A stretch of 64,000 bases of DNA from Amycolatopsis deserti (GTDB lineage: Bacteria > Actinomycetota > Actinomycetes > Mycobacteriales > Pseudonocardiaceae): positions 124,001 to 188,000 of the forward strand of contig NZ_BNAU01000004.1 of the NCBI RefSeq assembly GCF_014653945.1. Reading direction: 5' to 3'. Positions 44,120 to 53,057 of the stretch are shown in pieces. The notes under the pieces are model-generated. The model was not told the DNA's origin. It did no database searches and saw only the letters and a program-made list of their open reading frames with translations. Every line of letters starts with the position of its first letter. Position 1 is the first letter of the stretch. The position numbers were made by a program, and so were the translations under genes.

Positions 44120-44431
44120 TGGCCTCTCTCCCTTCCGTTGCAGGAGCAACCTGCGCCCCGTTTCTGAAGCGCTTCCGCTGGACTGGCTACCCAGCCCCGG
44201 GAGGGCCACACCTGAGTGACCTGCGAATATCCCCCACAAGTGTGATGTAGAGCCCACCGCTGAGGGGGTACGAAGATGCGCTCGACCGGCGGGTTTCGGT
44301 TGTTCTGGGGGCCGCGCCGAACGGCGGAAAAAGAGTGCGCCGATCAGCCGGGCGCCACGCCCGGCGACTGCCGGGGACCGCGTATCACCGGGCGAGGGGC
44401 GCGGTTTTTGGCCGCCCCGGCGGGCGGCACT

Positions 44432-44752
44432 GAACCAACCCCGCCTCGGCGCGAACTGCGGCCCGATGGGCGAATCTCAGCCACCGCGCGGCCTACCATC
44501 AGCCCCTGCCGGGGGCTTCGACCATCGCGGCCGTGGCCAGCCCGCCGCCGACTGATCGGGCCGCCGCGGCGGAACGACTCCGCGCCCGCACAGCCGACAG
44601 AAGCGCGAGCGGCACCGAACCCGGCAGCCCCGCGGTTCGGCCGCCCTGTGGACCGCGCTGAACGAACCCCGACCTCGGCCCCGACACGACTGCCGACGGG
44701 CTGATCTCGGCCACCGCACGGCCTACCATCAGCCCCGTCCGGGGGCTCCGGC
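44432..44752. repeat. Diverged duplication in a 0.8-kb gene-free gap
   Basis: A segment of roughly 80 bp at about 44432-44516 recurs at about 44657-44749. The best-kept core is CGGCCTACCATCAGCCCC (44487 and 44719 regions), followed by GGGGGCT. A shorter third echo (AGAAGCGCGAGCG) appears twice. The whole gap 44120-44928 has no supported gene. Confidence 0.7.
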
Positions 44753-44928
44753 CGCCGCGCCCGCTGATGCCGGAGAAGCGCGAGCGCACCGGAACCCGCC
44801 GCCCGAGCCTTTCCGGCGCAGTCACCCCGCCACCACGGGCCCCCGCCGCCACGCACGCCGATGCCGAAGACCACCGAGAGAGGCACCAGCCGCACCAAAA
44901 CCCGCCGCCCCGAGCATTTCCGTCGCGG

Positions 44929-45858
44929 TCAGCCCGCCGTCGAGGGCTCCGGCCGCCGCGCCGGTACCGGCACTCGGCTGATGTCCGACGCCACCACGAT
45001 CTCGCCGCCGAAGAACTCCCCCGCTTCCGCGCGGAACGCCTCCGGCTCCGCGTACCGCTGCGAGAAGTGCGACAGCACCAGCTTCCGCACCCCGCACTCC
45101 GCCGCCACGCGCCCGGCCTGCGCGGCCGTCAGGTGGCCGTACTCGGTGGCCAGCGCGGCGTCCGCGGACAGGAACGTCGACTCGATCACCAGCAGGTCCG
45201 CCCGGTCGGCCAGCTCGAAAACGCCGTCGCACAGCCGGGTGTCCATCACGAACGCAAACCGCTGGCCCCGGCGCGGCTCGCTCGCCTCCGGGAGCTCCAC
45301 CCGCCGCCCGTCGACCTCGATCGAGCCCTCCCGCTGCAACCGCCCGACCGCCGGCCCGCGCACGCCGAGCTCCGCCAGCCGCTCCGGCAGCATCCGCCGG
45401 CTGTCCGGTTCGACCAGCTGGTACCCGAACGACTCGACCGGGTGCGACAACCGCCGCGCCACCAGCTGCCCGAACGGCCCCTGCGCGATCACGCCCGGCT
45501 CCGCCACCGGCGACTCCACCAGCTCGGCCGTCTCGTGGAAGACGCTCGCGTGCCGCAGCCGCGCGAAGTACTCCGCGCCGGACGCCGGGTAGTGCGCCAC
45601 CACCGGGTGCCGCACCCCGTCCAGCGACAGCCGCTGCACCACGCCCGGCACGCCCAGGCAGTGGTCGCCGTGGAAGTGGCTCAGGCAGATCCGCGTGATC
45701 GAACTGGCCGCCACCCCGGCGAACAACATCTGCCGCTGCGTGCCCTCGCCGGGGTCGAACAGCAGCCCCTCGCCGTCCCAGCGCAGCAGGTAGCCGTTGT
45801 GGTTTCGGGTGCGGGTCGGCACCTGGCTCCCGGTCCCCAGCACCACCAGTTCACGCAC
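44929..45858 (-). CDS. rnz: Ribonuclease Z
   Basis: 309 residues, metallo-beta-lactamase fold. The metal motif HFHGDH is at 61-66, with a further metal-ligand region VMDTRLCDG and a histidine in LSHFSQRY. RNase Z trims tRNA 3' ends, consistent with the tRNA genes here lacking encoded CCA. The GTG at 45858 has GGGGAGT upstream; a GTG two codons earlier overlaps that site. The start overlaps the end of the pucR gene by 8 bp. Confidence 0.93.
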   Translation of the reverse strand: MRELVVLGTGSQVPTRTRNHNGYLLRWDGEGLLFDPGEGTQRQMLFAGVAASSITRICLSHFHGDHCLGVPGVVQRLSLDGVRHPVVAHYPASGAEYFARLRHASVFHETAELVESPVAEPGVIAQGPFGQLVARRLSHPVESFGYQLVEPDSRRMLPERLAELGVRGPAVGRLQREGSIEVDGRRVELPEASEPRRGQRFAFVMDTRLCDGVFELADRADLLVIESTFLSADAALATEYGHLTAAQAGRVAAECGVRKLVLSHFSQRYAEPEAFRAEAGEFFGGEIVVASDISRVPVPARRPEPSTAG

Positions 45859-47248
45859 GGACACTCCCCGACCCTAGGCCGCGCAGCCGCAGCGCCATCC
45901 ACAGCTCCGCCCGCACGTCCGGGTCGTCGAGGTCCCGGCCGGTCAGCTCGGCGACCTTCGCGATGCGGTTGCGCAGGGTGTGCCGGTGGACGCCGAGCCG
46001 CGCCGCCGCCGGGTCCCACTGCCCGTGCCGCCGCAGCCACTCCGCCAACGACGTCACCAGATCGCCCCGCCCGGCCTCGTCGTGGCGCACCAACGGCTCC
46101 AGCACCGTGGCGGCAAACGCTTGCGCCTCCTCGGCGGACAACAGCGAGACCAGGTCACCGCGGAACCGCACCAGCTCGGTCGCCGAGGCCACGCCCACCG
46201 CCTGCCGGTGCGCCGCAGCCAGCTCGCCGTACCCGGCCGCCGGTGCCACCCCGCCGGTCAGGGACGGGGCCGGCCAGCCCGCCGGCGCGATCGCCACGAC
46301 GACCCCGTCCACCTCCGCGGGAAACACCGGAGTCCCCTCGAGCGCGTCGAGCACGCGCCCGGCCGGCCCGGTGAACGCGAAGACCTCGAGCGGCTCCGGC
46401 GGCAGATCGACGATTCCCGCCACCAGCTCGTGCTGCCCGGCCAGCAGCAAAGACATACATGCCGTATGTATCTTGCGCCGCTCCGATTCCACGCCGTGTG
46501 CCCGCGTCAACGTCAGGGTGAGCAGCGAGGCGGCCGCGCTCAGCACGTGCCGGCTGGTCCGGTCGAACGGCTGCGGACGTCCGGCGACGAGGAACCCCTG
46601 GTTGCGCAGCACCTGGACGACCACGTGCTGCCCGTCCACCGCGAAGCTCGCGCTCGCCGGCCCGCCGCGCAGCCGCGCGAGTTCGCCCGCGACGGAGGCC
46701 AGCCGTTCGGCGGCCGCCGCCGGCGCGGCACGCACCAGCTCACCGCTGCGGCCGACCAGCAACACGAACCCGTCGAGCAGCCGCGCCAGCCGCCGTACCG
46801 CCGCGTCCGGCCCGCGCAACGCCGCCCGGGTCAGCTCCTGCTGCGCCGCGTTCGTCGCCGTGACCTCGGCGTACGAGTCCGCCGCCAGCGCCGCCGACAC
46901 GGCCTTGCTGATCGCGATGAACGGCGTCCGCCGCGGCACCTCGAGCAGCGGCAGCCGGGCCGCGGCCGCGGCGCGCACCAGGCCGGCGGGCACTTCGTCG
47001 TGGCTCAGCCCGATACCGAAGCCGAGCCCGGCCAGGCCGCGCGCCGTCAGCCGGTCGACGTACTCGGCCTCCCCGGACAGACGCAGCCCCGTGGTGAGCA
47101 GCAGCTCGCCGCCTTCGAGGAACGGCGTCGGATCGTCCAGCTCACTGACGTGCACCCAGCCCACCGGACGGTCCACACCGGACTGCCCGGCCAGCACGCG
47201 CAAGCCGAGCGTCGGGTCGGCGAGCAGCCGCCGCAGGGTCACCGGCAT
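45851..47248 (-). CDS. PucR-family transcriptional regulator
   Basis: 465 residues. The N-terminal PucR ligand domain ([30 protein letters not shown]) is followed by a middle GGDEF-like helical part. A C-terminal helix-turn-helix ([20 protein letters not shown]) has the family's HRHTLRNRI motif. It is divergent from an aldehyde dehydrogenase gene, which is probably its target, and PucR proteins often activate amine or purine catabolism. The ATG at 47248 gives the standard PVTLRRLL start. Confidence 0.92.
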   Translation of the reverse strand: MPVTLRRLLADPTLGLRVLAGQSGVDRPVGWVHVSELDDPTPFLEGGELLLTTGLRLSGEAEYVDRLTARGLAGLGFGIGLSHDEVPAGLVRAAAAARLPLLEVPRRTPFIAISKAVSAALAADSYAEVTATNAAQQELTRAALRGPDAAVRRLARLLDGFVLLVGRSGELVRAAPAAAAERLASVAGELARLRGGPASASFAVDGQHVVVQVLRNQGFLVAGRPQPFDRTSRHVLSAAASLLTLTLTRAHGVESERRKIHTACMSLLLAGQHELVAGIVDLPPEPLEVFAFTGPAGRVLDALEGTPVFPAEVDGVVVAIAPAGWPAPSLTGGVAPAAGYGELAAAHRQAVGVASATELVRFRGDLVSLLSAEEAQAFAATVLEPLVRHDEAGRGDLVTSLAEWLRRHGQWDPAAARLGVHRHTLRNRIAKVAELTGRDLDDPDVRAELWMALRLRGLGSGSVRA

Positions 47249-47270
47249 GTCCACCACTCTGCCACTTCGT

Positions 47271-47305
47271 CCAGTTCCCGGACATCGAACTGGCCAGACC
47301 GGCCA
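47271..47305. promoter_or_regulatory. Inverted repeats between pucR and aldehyde dehydrogenase
   Basis: CCAGTTC (47271-47277) and GAACTGG (47287-47293) form a perfect inverted repeat; TGGCC-AGACC-GGCCA (47291-47305) overlaps it. Both lie in the 92-bp divergent promoter region, a sensible position for a PucR operator. Confidence 0.4.
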
Positions 47306-47340
47306 TTTCCGTCCGGTCCACACGAGCCGATGCTGGACGC

Positions 47341-48747
47341 ATGACCTTCCCCTACTGGGTCGCCGGGCGCCCGGCGTCGAGCGACGATCTCGTCGAAGTC
47401 CGCAGCCCCCGCGACGGCGCCCTCGCCGGGACCACCAGCAACGCGACCGCCGAGGACGTCGAAACCGCCGTCGCGGCCGCCCACGACGTCCGGCACGAGG
47501 TCGCCCAGCTGCCCGCGTACGTGCGCGCGGACGCCCTCGACCACGTCTCCCGGCGCCTGGCCGAGCGCGCCGACGAGATCGCGACCCTGATCCACGCCGA
47601 GTCCGGCAAACCCCTGAAGTGGGCGCGCGCCGAGGTCGGCCGTGGTGTCTCCACCTTCCGCTGGGCCGCCGAGGAGGCCCGCCGTTTCTCCGGCGAGCTG
47701 CAGCGGCTGGACACCGACGCGGCCTCGGCCGGCCGGCTGGCGCTGGTCCGGCGCGCCCCGCGCGGGCCGGTCCTGGGGATCACCCCGTTCAACTTCCCGC
47801 TCAACCTGGTCGCCCACAAGGTGGCCCCGGCGATCGCCGCCGGGTGCCCGATCGTGCTCAAGCCCGCCCCCGCGACGCCGCTGACCGCGCTGGTGCTCGG
47901 TGAACTCCTCGCCGAGACCGGCCTGCCCGCCGGCTCCTGGTCGGTGCTGCCGATGCCGAACGAGGCGGCGAGCGAACTAGTGGCCGATCCGCGGCTGCCG
48001 GTCGTGTCGTTCACCGGGTCCGGGCCGGTCGGCTGGTCGATCCAGGACCGGGTGCCGCGCAAGCACGTGACGCTGGAGCTGGGCGGGAACGCGGCGGCGA
48101 TCGTCTGCCCGGACTGGACGGACCTGGAGTTCGCCGCGCAGCGGATCGCGACCTTCGGCACCTACCAGGGCGGCCAGTCGTGCATCTCGGTCCAGCGGGT
48201 CTACGCGCACCGCGACGTGTACGCCGAGCTGGCCGACCGGGTGGTCGCGCACGTGCGCAAGCTGGACGTGGACGGCGAGGTCGGCCCGCTGATCAACGAG
48301 GCGGCCGCGGTGCGGGTGCAGTCGTGGGTCGACGACGCGGTCGCGGCGGGCGCCGAGCTGCTCGCCGGCGGGACGCGGCAGGGCGCGACGGTGGCGCCGA
48401 CCGTGCTCGCCGGTGCGCCCGAGGACTGCGCGGTCAACGCCGAGGAGATCTTCGGCCCGGTGCTCTCGCTCGCGCCGGTCGACTCGGTCGAGGAGGCCTT
48501 CGACCGCGTCAACGCCTCGCGGTTCGGCCTGCAGGCCGGGGTGTTCACGCACGACCTGCGGATCGCGTTCGAGGCGTCGGCGCGGCTGGAGGTCGGCGGT
48601 GTGGTGGTCGGCGACGTGCCGAGCTACCGCGCGGACCAGATGCCCTACGGCGGGGTGAAGGAGTCCGGCACCGGCCGGGAGGGGCTCCGCGCGGCCATGG
48701 ACGACCTCACTGAGCAGCGCGTTCTCGTGCTGACCGGGGTCCGCTGA
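47341..48747 (+). CDS. Aldehyde dehydrogenase family protein
   Basis: 468 residues. Conserved Asn151 in ITPFNFPLN, Glu246 in TLELGGNA and catalytic Cys281 in GGQSCISVQ, followed by EEIFGPVLSL and YGGVKESGTGREG. It oxidises an aldehyde to an acid (or acyl phosphate/CoA) with NAD(P)+. The QSCISVQR context resembles the succinate-semialdehyde, lactaldehyde and phosphonoacetaldehyde group; the exact substrate is open. There is no ribosome site before the ATG, so it may be leaderless. Confidence 0.93.
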   Translation: MTFPYWVAGRPASSDDLVEVRSPRDGALAGTTSNATAEDVETAVAAAHDVRHEVAQLPAYVRADALDHVSRRLAERADEIATLIHAESGKPLKWARAEVGRGVSTFRWAAEEARRFSGELQRLDTDAASAGRLALVRRAPRGPVLGITPFNFPLNLVAHKVAPAIAAGCPIVLKPAPATPLTALVLGELLAETGLPAGSWSVLPMPNEAASELVADPRLPVVSFTGSGPVGWSIQDRVPRKHVTLELGGNAAAIVCPDWTDLEFAAQRIATFGTYQGGQSCISVQRVYAHRDVYAELADRVVAHVRKLDVDGEVGPLINEAAAVRVQSWVDDAVAAGAELLAGGTRQGATVAPTVLAGAPEDCAVNAEEIFGPVLSLAPVDSVEEAFDRVNASRFGLQAGVFTHDLRIAFEASARLEVGGVVVGDVPSYRADQMPYGGVKESGTGREGLRAAMDDLTEQRVLVLTGVR

Positions 48748-48850
48748 GAATTTCCGAAAGAAAATTGTCCGCACTTGTCGATTCGCCCGATGCTCGATCG
48801 ATGTCATCGTGACGGTCCCGCGGGGACACCACGAGAGCAGGGAGAAGACG

Positions 48851-49273
48851 ATGAAGTTCATGGTTCTGGTCAAGGGCGACGAGAACACCGAGGCCGGCGT
48901 GATGCCGACCGAGCAGGAGCTGGCCGCGATGACCAAGTTCAACGAGGAGCTGGTCAAAGCCGGCGTGATGCTGGCCGGGGAGGGCCTGCACCCCACCTCG
49001 AAGGGCGCGCGGGTGCGGTACTCCAGCGAGGGCACCACGGTGATCGACGGCCCGTTCGCCGAATCGAAGGAGCTGATCGCGGGCTTCTGGATCCTCGACG
49101 TGAAGTCGAAGGAGGAGGCCGTCGAGTGGCTCAAGCGGGCGCCGTTCCAGGACACCGAGATCGAGATCCGGCAGGTGTTCGAGGCCGAGGACTTCGGTGA
49201 GGCGCTCACGCCGGAGCTGCGTGAGGCCGAGGAGCGGATGCGCAAGCAGGTGGCCGAGCAGCACGGTCAGTAA
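48851..49273 (+). CDS. YCII/DGPF-domain protein
   Basis: 140 residues with the DGPF signature (TVIDGPFAESKELIAGFWIL) and N-terminal MKFMVLVKGDENTEAG. A charged extension ends EEAEERMRKQVAEQ-like. DGPF proteins are the standard genomic partners of ECF42 sigma factors, and one follows 35 bp downstream. Biochemical role unknown. ATG preceded by AGGGAGAAG. Confidence 0.9.
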   Translation: MKFMVLVKGDENTEAGVMPTEQELAAMTKFNEELVKAGVMLAGEGLHPTSKGARVRYSSEGTTVIDGPFAESKELIAGFWILDVKSKEEAVEWLKRAPFQDTEIEIRQVFEAEDFGEALTPELREAEERMRKQVAEQHGQ

Positions 49274-49308
49274 GACCTTGCCCTCGCCGCGGTGAGGTGG
49301 TGTGCTCG

Positions 49309-50565
49309 GTGACCGTGACGGTCACCGAGGCACACCGCACGATCGACGCTGTCTGGCGCATCGAGTCGGCGAAGCTGATCGCGGCGCTGTCGCGCATGGT
49401 GCGCGACGTGGGGCTGGCCGAGGAGCTGGCGCAGGACGCGCTGGTGGCGGCGCTGGAGCAGTGGCCGTCGTCCGGGGTGCCGTCCAACCCGGGCGCGTGG
49501 CTGATGACGATCGCCAAGCGCCGCGCGATCGACCACTTCCGGCACCTGAAGATGGCCGAGCGCAAGCACGAGGAGATCGGGCTCGACCTGGAGACGACGC
49601 AGCAGGCGATTGAGGTCGAGCCGGACGAGGTGCCCGACGACCTGCTGCGGTTGATCTTCACGGCCTGTCACCCGGTGCTGAAGACGGAGGCGCGGGTGGC
49701 GCTGACGTTGCGGCTGCTGGGCGGGCTGACGACCGAGGAGATCGCGCGGGCGTTCCTGGTGCCGGAGCCGACGGTGGCGCAGCGGATCGTGCGGGCGAAG
49801 CGGACGCTGGCGCAGAAGAAGGTGCCGTTCGAGGTGCCGGCCGGGCCGGAGCTGGCGGAGCGGTTGGGGTCCGTGCTGGAGGTCGTGTACCTGATCTTCA
49901 ACGAGGGCTACTCCGCGACGGCCGGCGACGACTGGATGAGACCGCAGCTGTGCGCCGACGCGATGCGGCTGGGGCGGATCCTGGCCGGCCTGGCGCCGCA
50001 GGAGCCCGAGGTGTTCGGGTTGGTGGCGTTGATGGAGTTGCAGGCGTCGCGGTCGCGGGCGCGGGTGACGCCGGACGGTGAGCCGATCCTGTTGCTGGAC
50101 CAGAACCGCGCGAAGTGGGACCGGTTGCTGATCGCGCACGGGCTGGCCGCCCTGGAGCGGGCCGAGAAGTTGTCGCAGGTGCGCGGGCCGTACGTGCTGC
50201 AGGCGGCGATCGCGGCGTGCCACGCGCGGGCGCGGGCGGCGGAGGACACCGACTGGGCGCGGATCGCGGCGCTGTACGGGGAACTGGCGGAGGTGACGCC
50301 GTCGCCGGTGGTGGAGCTGAACCGGGCGGTGGCGGTGTCGATGGCATCTGGTCCGGAGGCGGCTCTGCCGTTGGTGGACGCGCTGGCGGAGTTGCCGGCC
50401 ATGGCGCGGTACCACCTGTTGCCGACCGTGCGGGGTGATTTGCTGGTGAAGGTCGGGCGGCTGGAGGAGGCGCGGGCGGAGTTCGAGCGGGCGGCTTCGC
50501 TGACGCGGAACGCACGGGAGCGGGATGTGCTGCTGGCACGAGCGAAGCAGGCGGCTGGGGGTTGA
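49309..50565 (+). CDS. ECF42-family RNA polymerase sigma factor with TPR-like extension
   Basis: About 418 residues. Sigma region 2 (GLAEELAQDALVAALEQWPS) and region 4 (GGLTTEEIARAFLVPEPTVA) are followed by a C-terminal helical domain of some 220 residues (VVYLIFNEGYSA, then ELNRAVAVSMASGPEAALPL), as in ECF42/SigI-like proteins. This extension replaces an anti-sigma factor. It probably transcribes the DGPF gene upstream. The GTG at 49309 has GAGGTGG at 8 nt; GTG codons at 49297 and 49300 are alternatives. Confidence 0.92.
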   Translation: MTVTVTEAHRTIDAVWRIESAKLIAALSRMVRDVGLAEELAQDALVAALEQWPSSGVPSNPGAWLMTIAKRRAIDHFRHLKMAERKHEEIGLDLETTQQAIEVEPDEVPDDLLRLIFTACHPVLKTEARVALTLRLLGGLTTEEIARAFLVPEPTVAQRIVRAKRTLAQKKVPFEVPAGPELAERLGSVLEVVYLIFNEGYSATAGDDWMRPQLCADAMRLGRILAGLAPQEPEVFGLVALMELQASRSRARVTPDGEPILLLDQNRAKWDRLLIAHGLAALERAEKLSQVRGPYVLQAAIAACHARARAAEDTDWARIAALYGELAEVTPSPVVELNRAVAVSMASGPEAALPLVDALAELPAMARYHLLPTVRGDLLVKVGRLEEARAEFERAASLTRNARERDVLLARAKQAAGG

Positions 50566-50645
50566 GGGGGGGTTGCGTTGGACGGTTGGGGTTTGAGTGC
50601 TGGGGGTTCCGGGGTTTCCGGCACACGTGGGCTCTTCGTAGGTCG

Positions 50646-50917
50646 ATGAGTGGGCAGTTCGTCGCCCCGGGTGCGGCATGAATGGACCATTCATCCCGGC
50701 ATGGTTGGACCACCCGTCGGCGCATGACTGGACAGTTCGTGGAGTTATCAGCGGCGAAGCGGTGAACGGACCGTTCACCGGGCTACCACTGGACCACTCG
50801 CGAAGGCATGAACGGACCATTCATCGCACCACCACCAGCACGTTCGTCACCTCGTGAATGGGCCGTTCGTTGCGCCACCATCGGTCCGGTCGCGAACCCG
50901 TGAACGGGCCATTCATC
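50646..50917. repeat. Array of about nine imperfect TGAAYGGNCCRTTCA palindromes
   Basis: Copies or degenerate copies start near 50646, 50679, 50701, 50724, 50762, 50787, 50808, 50854 and 50900. Several spacings are about 22-23 bp or a multiple. Best copies are TGAATGGACCATTCA, TGAACGGACCGTTCA and TGAACGGACCATTCA. They occupy the gap between the convergent ends of the ECF42 and TetR genes (50566-50937), where no gene is visible. Confidence 0.85.
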
Positions 50918-50937
50918 GAACCGCCGCCCCAAAAGCA

Positions 50938-51519
50938 CTACAGCGACCCCAACCCCGACTCCAGCAAGTCGAACATCCGCTCCCCAGCGCGTCCCACCGC
51001 CGCCACCACCTGCGCCTCCGGCTCGCCATCAGCAGTGCGCCTCAGGACCTCGTCGAAGAGCAGGCGTGTCACGCTGCCTATCTGGGCGGCCACCGCGCGC
51101 GCCGTGACGGCATCCAGCTCGTCGACAAGCGCGGCGGCCAGCGCCTTCTCCCGCTCCTCGTGCAGCTCCCGCAACCGCGCGAGCAGCGTCGGGCTCTCGA
51201 CGACCATCCGGGCGAACTCCGGCCCCGAGAAGCCCAACAACGCGTCCCGCCGCTCGAGGCCGGCCCGCCACGCCCGCCGGAACGCGGCGACCAGCGGCCG
51301 CCCCCGCACCTCGGCCAGGCTCGCCACGAACGACTCGTGCACGTCGAAGACCAGGTCCTCCTTGCGCGGAAAGTGGTTGGTCACCGTCATCTTCGCCACC
51401 TGAGCCGCCTCCGCGACCTGCGCGATCGTCACCTCCTCGAAGCCCCGCGAGATGAACAACCGCGTGGCCACGTCGGAGATCGCCTGCCGCGTCCGCTGCT
51501 TCCTCAACCCGCGCTCCAC
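50938..51519 (-). CDS. TetR-family regulator divergent from mca
   Basis: 193 residues. The helix-turn-helix (VTIAQVAEAAQVAKMTVTNH, then FPRKEDLVFD) is followed by a helical ligand domain. GTG start at 51519. The 82-bp gap to the divergent mca gene holds a near-perfect 32-bp double operator. It probably represses both itself and mca; the inducer may be an electrophile or mycothiol conjugate (inference). Confidence 0.9.
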   Translation of the reverse strand: MERGLRKQRTRQAISDVATRLFISRGFEEVTIAQVAEAAQVAKMTVTNHFPRKEDLVFDVHESFVASLAEVRGRPLVAAFRRAWRAGLERRDALLGFSGPEFARMVVESPTLLARLRELHEEREKALAAALVDELDAVTARAVAAQIGSVTRLLFDEVLRRTADGEPEAQVVAAVGRAGERMFDLLESGLGSL

Positions 51520-51540
51520 GAACCCACCCTACCGCAGGAA

Positions 51541-51572
51541 TTAGGCTTGACCTAAATTTAGGTCCGACCTAA
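51541..51572. promoter_or_regulatory. Double TetR operator between tetR and mca
   Basis: Two tandem copies, TTAGGCTTGACCTAA (51541-51555) and TTAGGTCCGACCTAA (51558-51572), together form a 32-bp symmetric site with the perfect core ACCTAAATTTAGGT at 51550-51563. Spacing of 17 bp between copies fits two dimers on DNA. The site ends 29 bp before the mca start codon. Confidence 0.8.
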
Positions 51573-51601
51573 TCTAGAACCCCGACCCCACGGAGGTACC
51601 G

Positions 51602-52426
51602 ATGCGGCTCATGGCCGTCCACGCCCACCCCGACGACGAGTCCAGCAAGGGCGCCGCCACACTGGCGCGCTACGCCGCGGAAGGAGCCGAAGTCCTGGTC
51701 GTCACCTGCACCGGCGGCGAACGCGGCGACGTCCTCAACCCGCGCCTGGACACCCCCGAGATCCGCGCCGACCTGCCCGCGATCCGCCGCCGGGAGATGG
51801 CCCGCGCACGCGAGATCCTCGGTGTGCGGCAACAGTTCCTCGGCTTCCGCGACTCCGGCCTGACCGACGACCCGCCCGTCGACAGCTTCGCCCGGCAACC
51901 CCTCGAGACCGCCGTGCGCAGGCTCGTCGAGGTCATCCGCGAGTTCCGCCCCGACGTGCTCGTCACCTACGACGAAACCGGCGGCTACCCGCACCCCGAC
52001 CACATCCGCACCCACGAGGTCGCCGTCGCCGCGTTCGACGCCGTCGCGGGCACTCCCTGGCAGATCGCGAAGCTCTACTACCTCGCCACTCTGAGCCGCC
52101 AGTGGTTCCAGGCCATGCACGACGCGCTCACCGCACGCGGCCTCGACTCCGCCATGGGCGAGGTCCTCGCCGAACTACCGGACACCGAAATCCCGTTCAC
52201 CACGCGGATCCACTGCGCGGATTACTTCGACGTCCGCGACCGCGCCCTGCTCGCCCACGAAACCCAGATCGACCCCGACCACGGCTTCCTGCGCCACCCG
52301 CGCGAGGTCGAACGCGAGGTGTGGCCCACCGAGGACTACGTCCTGGCCCGCTCGCTGGTCCCGGCCGACCTGCCGGAGGACGACCTGTTCGCCGGGATCA
52401 GGGTTGTTTCGGCGGATCCAGCATGA
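51602..52426 (+). CDS. mca: Mycothiol S-conjugate amidase
   Basis: A 274-residue PIG-L/LmbE metal hydrolase. AHPDDE at 7-12 starts the zinc site, and GGYPHPDHIRTHE supplies the third ligand. The N-terminal MRLMAVHAHPDDESSKGAAT and TCTGGERGDVLNP are characteristic of Mca rather than MshB. It cleaves mycothiol S-conjugates to mercapturic acids, a detoxification step specific to actinobacteria. Its end overlaps the convergent rhomboid gene by 29 bp. A TetR operator precedes it. Confidence 0.88.
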   Translation: MRLMAVHAHPDDESSKGAATLARYAAEGAEVLVVTCTGGERGDVLNPRLDTPEIRADLPAIRRREMARAREILGVRQQFLGFRDSGLTDDPPVDSFARQPLETAVRRLVEVIREFRPDVLVTYDETGGYPHPDHIRTHEVAVAAFDAVAGTPWQIAKLYYLATLSRQWFQAMHDALTARGLDSAMGEVLAELPDTEIPFTTRIHCADYFDVRDRALLAHETQIDPDHGFLRHPREVEREVWPTEDYVLARSLVPADLPEDDLFAGIRVVSADPA

Positions 52427-53057
52427 CCGTCGGGTCCGCCGGCGCGGGCTCGACCTGCTTGCGCCGCCGCTCCCGGAACACCCAGCCGCCGATCACGCCC
52501 GCCCCGAACCCGAACAGGTGCCCCTGCCAGCTGATGCCCTCCTCGGCGGGCAGCAGCGCGGTGAACTGGTAGGCGAAGCACAACGCCATCACCAGCCCGA
52601 TGACGATGTCGATCGGCCGCCGGTCGAACAGACCACGCACGATGATGTAGCCGAAATAACCCAGCACGACGCCGCTCGCGCCGGCCGTCACGCCGTTCGC
52701 CGGCGACACCAGCCACACGCCGAGCCCGCTGCCGATCACGATCAGCGCCGTGACACCGAAGAACTTCCGCACCCCGCGGTAGGCGGCGAGGAACCCGAAG
52801 ATGAACAACGGCCCGGAATTGCTCTCGATGTGTCCCCAGCTGAAATGCAGGAACGGGGCGGTCAGCGCCTCGGGCAGCGAACTCAGTTCCCGGGCGCGGA
52901 TCCCGAAGTCGAAACTGAGCGCGTAGTCGGTGGCCCAGTTGACGATCTGCACGATCCAGATGACGGCGAGGAACCCGACCATGACCCACAGCGCCTTGCG
53001 CGCCTCGGCGATCATGGCCTGGGCTTCGGCGCCACTGGGCAGCGGGCGTTCCTTCAT
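52398..53057 (-). CDS. Rhomboid family intramembrane serine protease
   Basis: 219 residues with six predicted membrane helices. Catalytic Ser128 in AGASGVVLGY and His180 in SWQGHLFGFGAG form the rhomboid dyad, and Asn80 in HIESNSGPLF provides the oxyanion region. It cleaves membrane proteins inside the bilayer; substrates are unknown. Its ATG overlaps the stop of the upstream membrane protein (ATGA). The disordered C-terminal tail is basic, then acidic. Confidence 0.9.
   Translation of the reverse strand: MKERPLPSGAEAQAMIAEARKALWVMVGFLAVIWIVQIVNWATDYALSFDFGIRARELSSLPEALTAPFLHFSWGHIESNSGPLFIFGFLAAYRGVRKFFGVTALIVIGSGLGVWLVSPANGVTAGASGVVLGYFGYIIVRGLFDRRPIDIVIGLVMALCFAYQFTALLPAEEGISWQGHLFGFGAGVIGGWVFRERRRKQVEPAPADPTVMLDPPKQP

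Noticed and set aside
50646..50917. Possible CRISPR repeats near the TetR gene
   Set aside because: The repeats are short imperfect palindromes with irregular, related spacers and vary from copy to copy.
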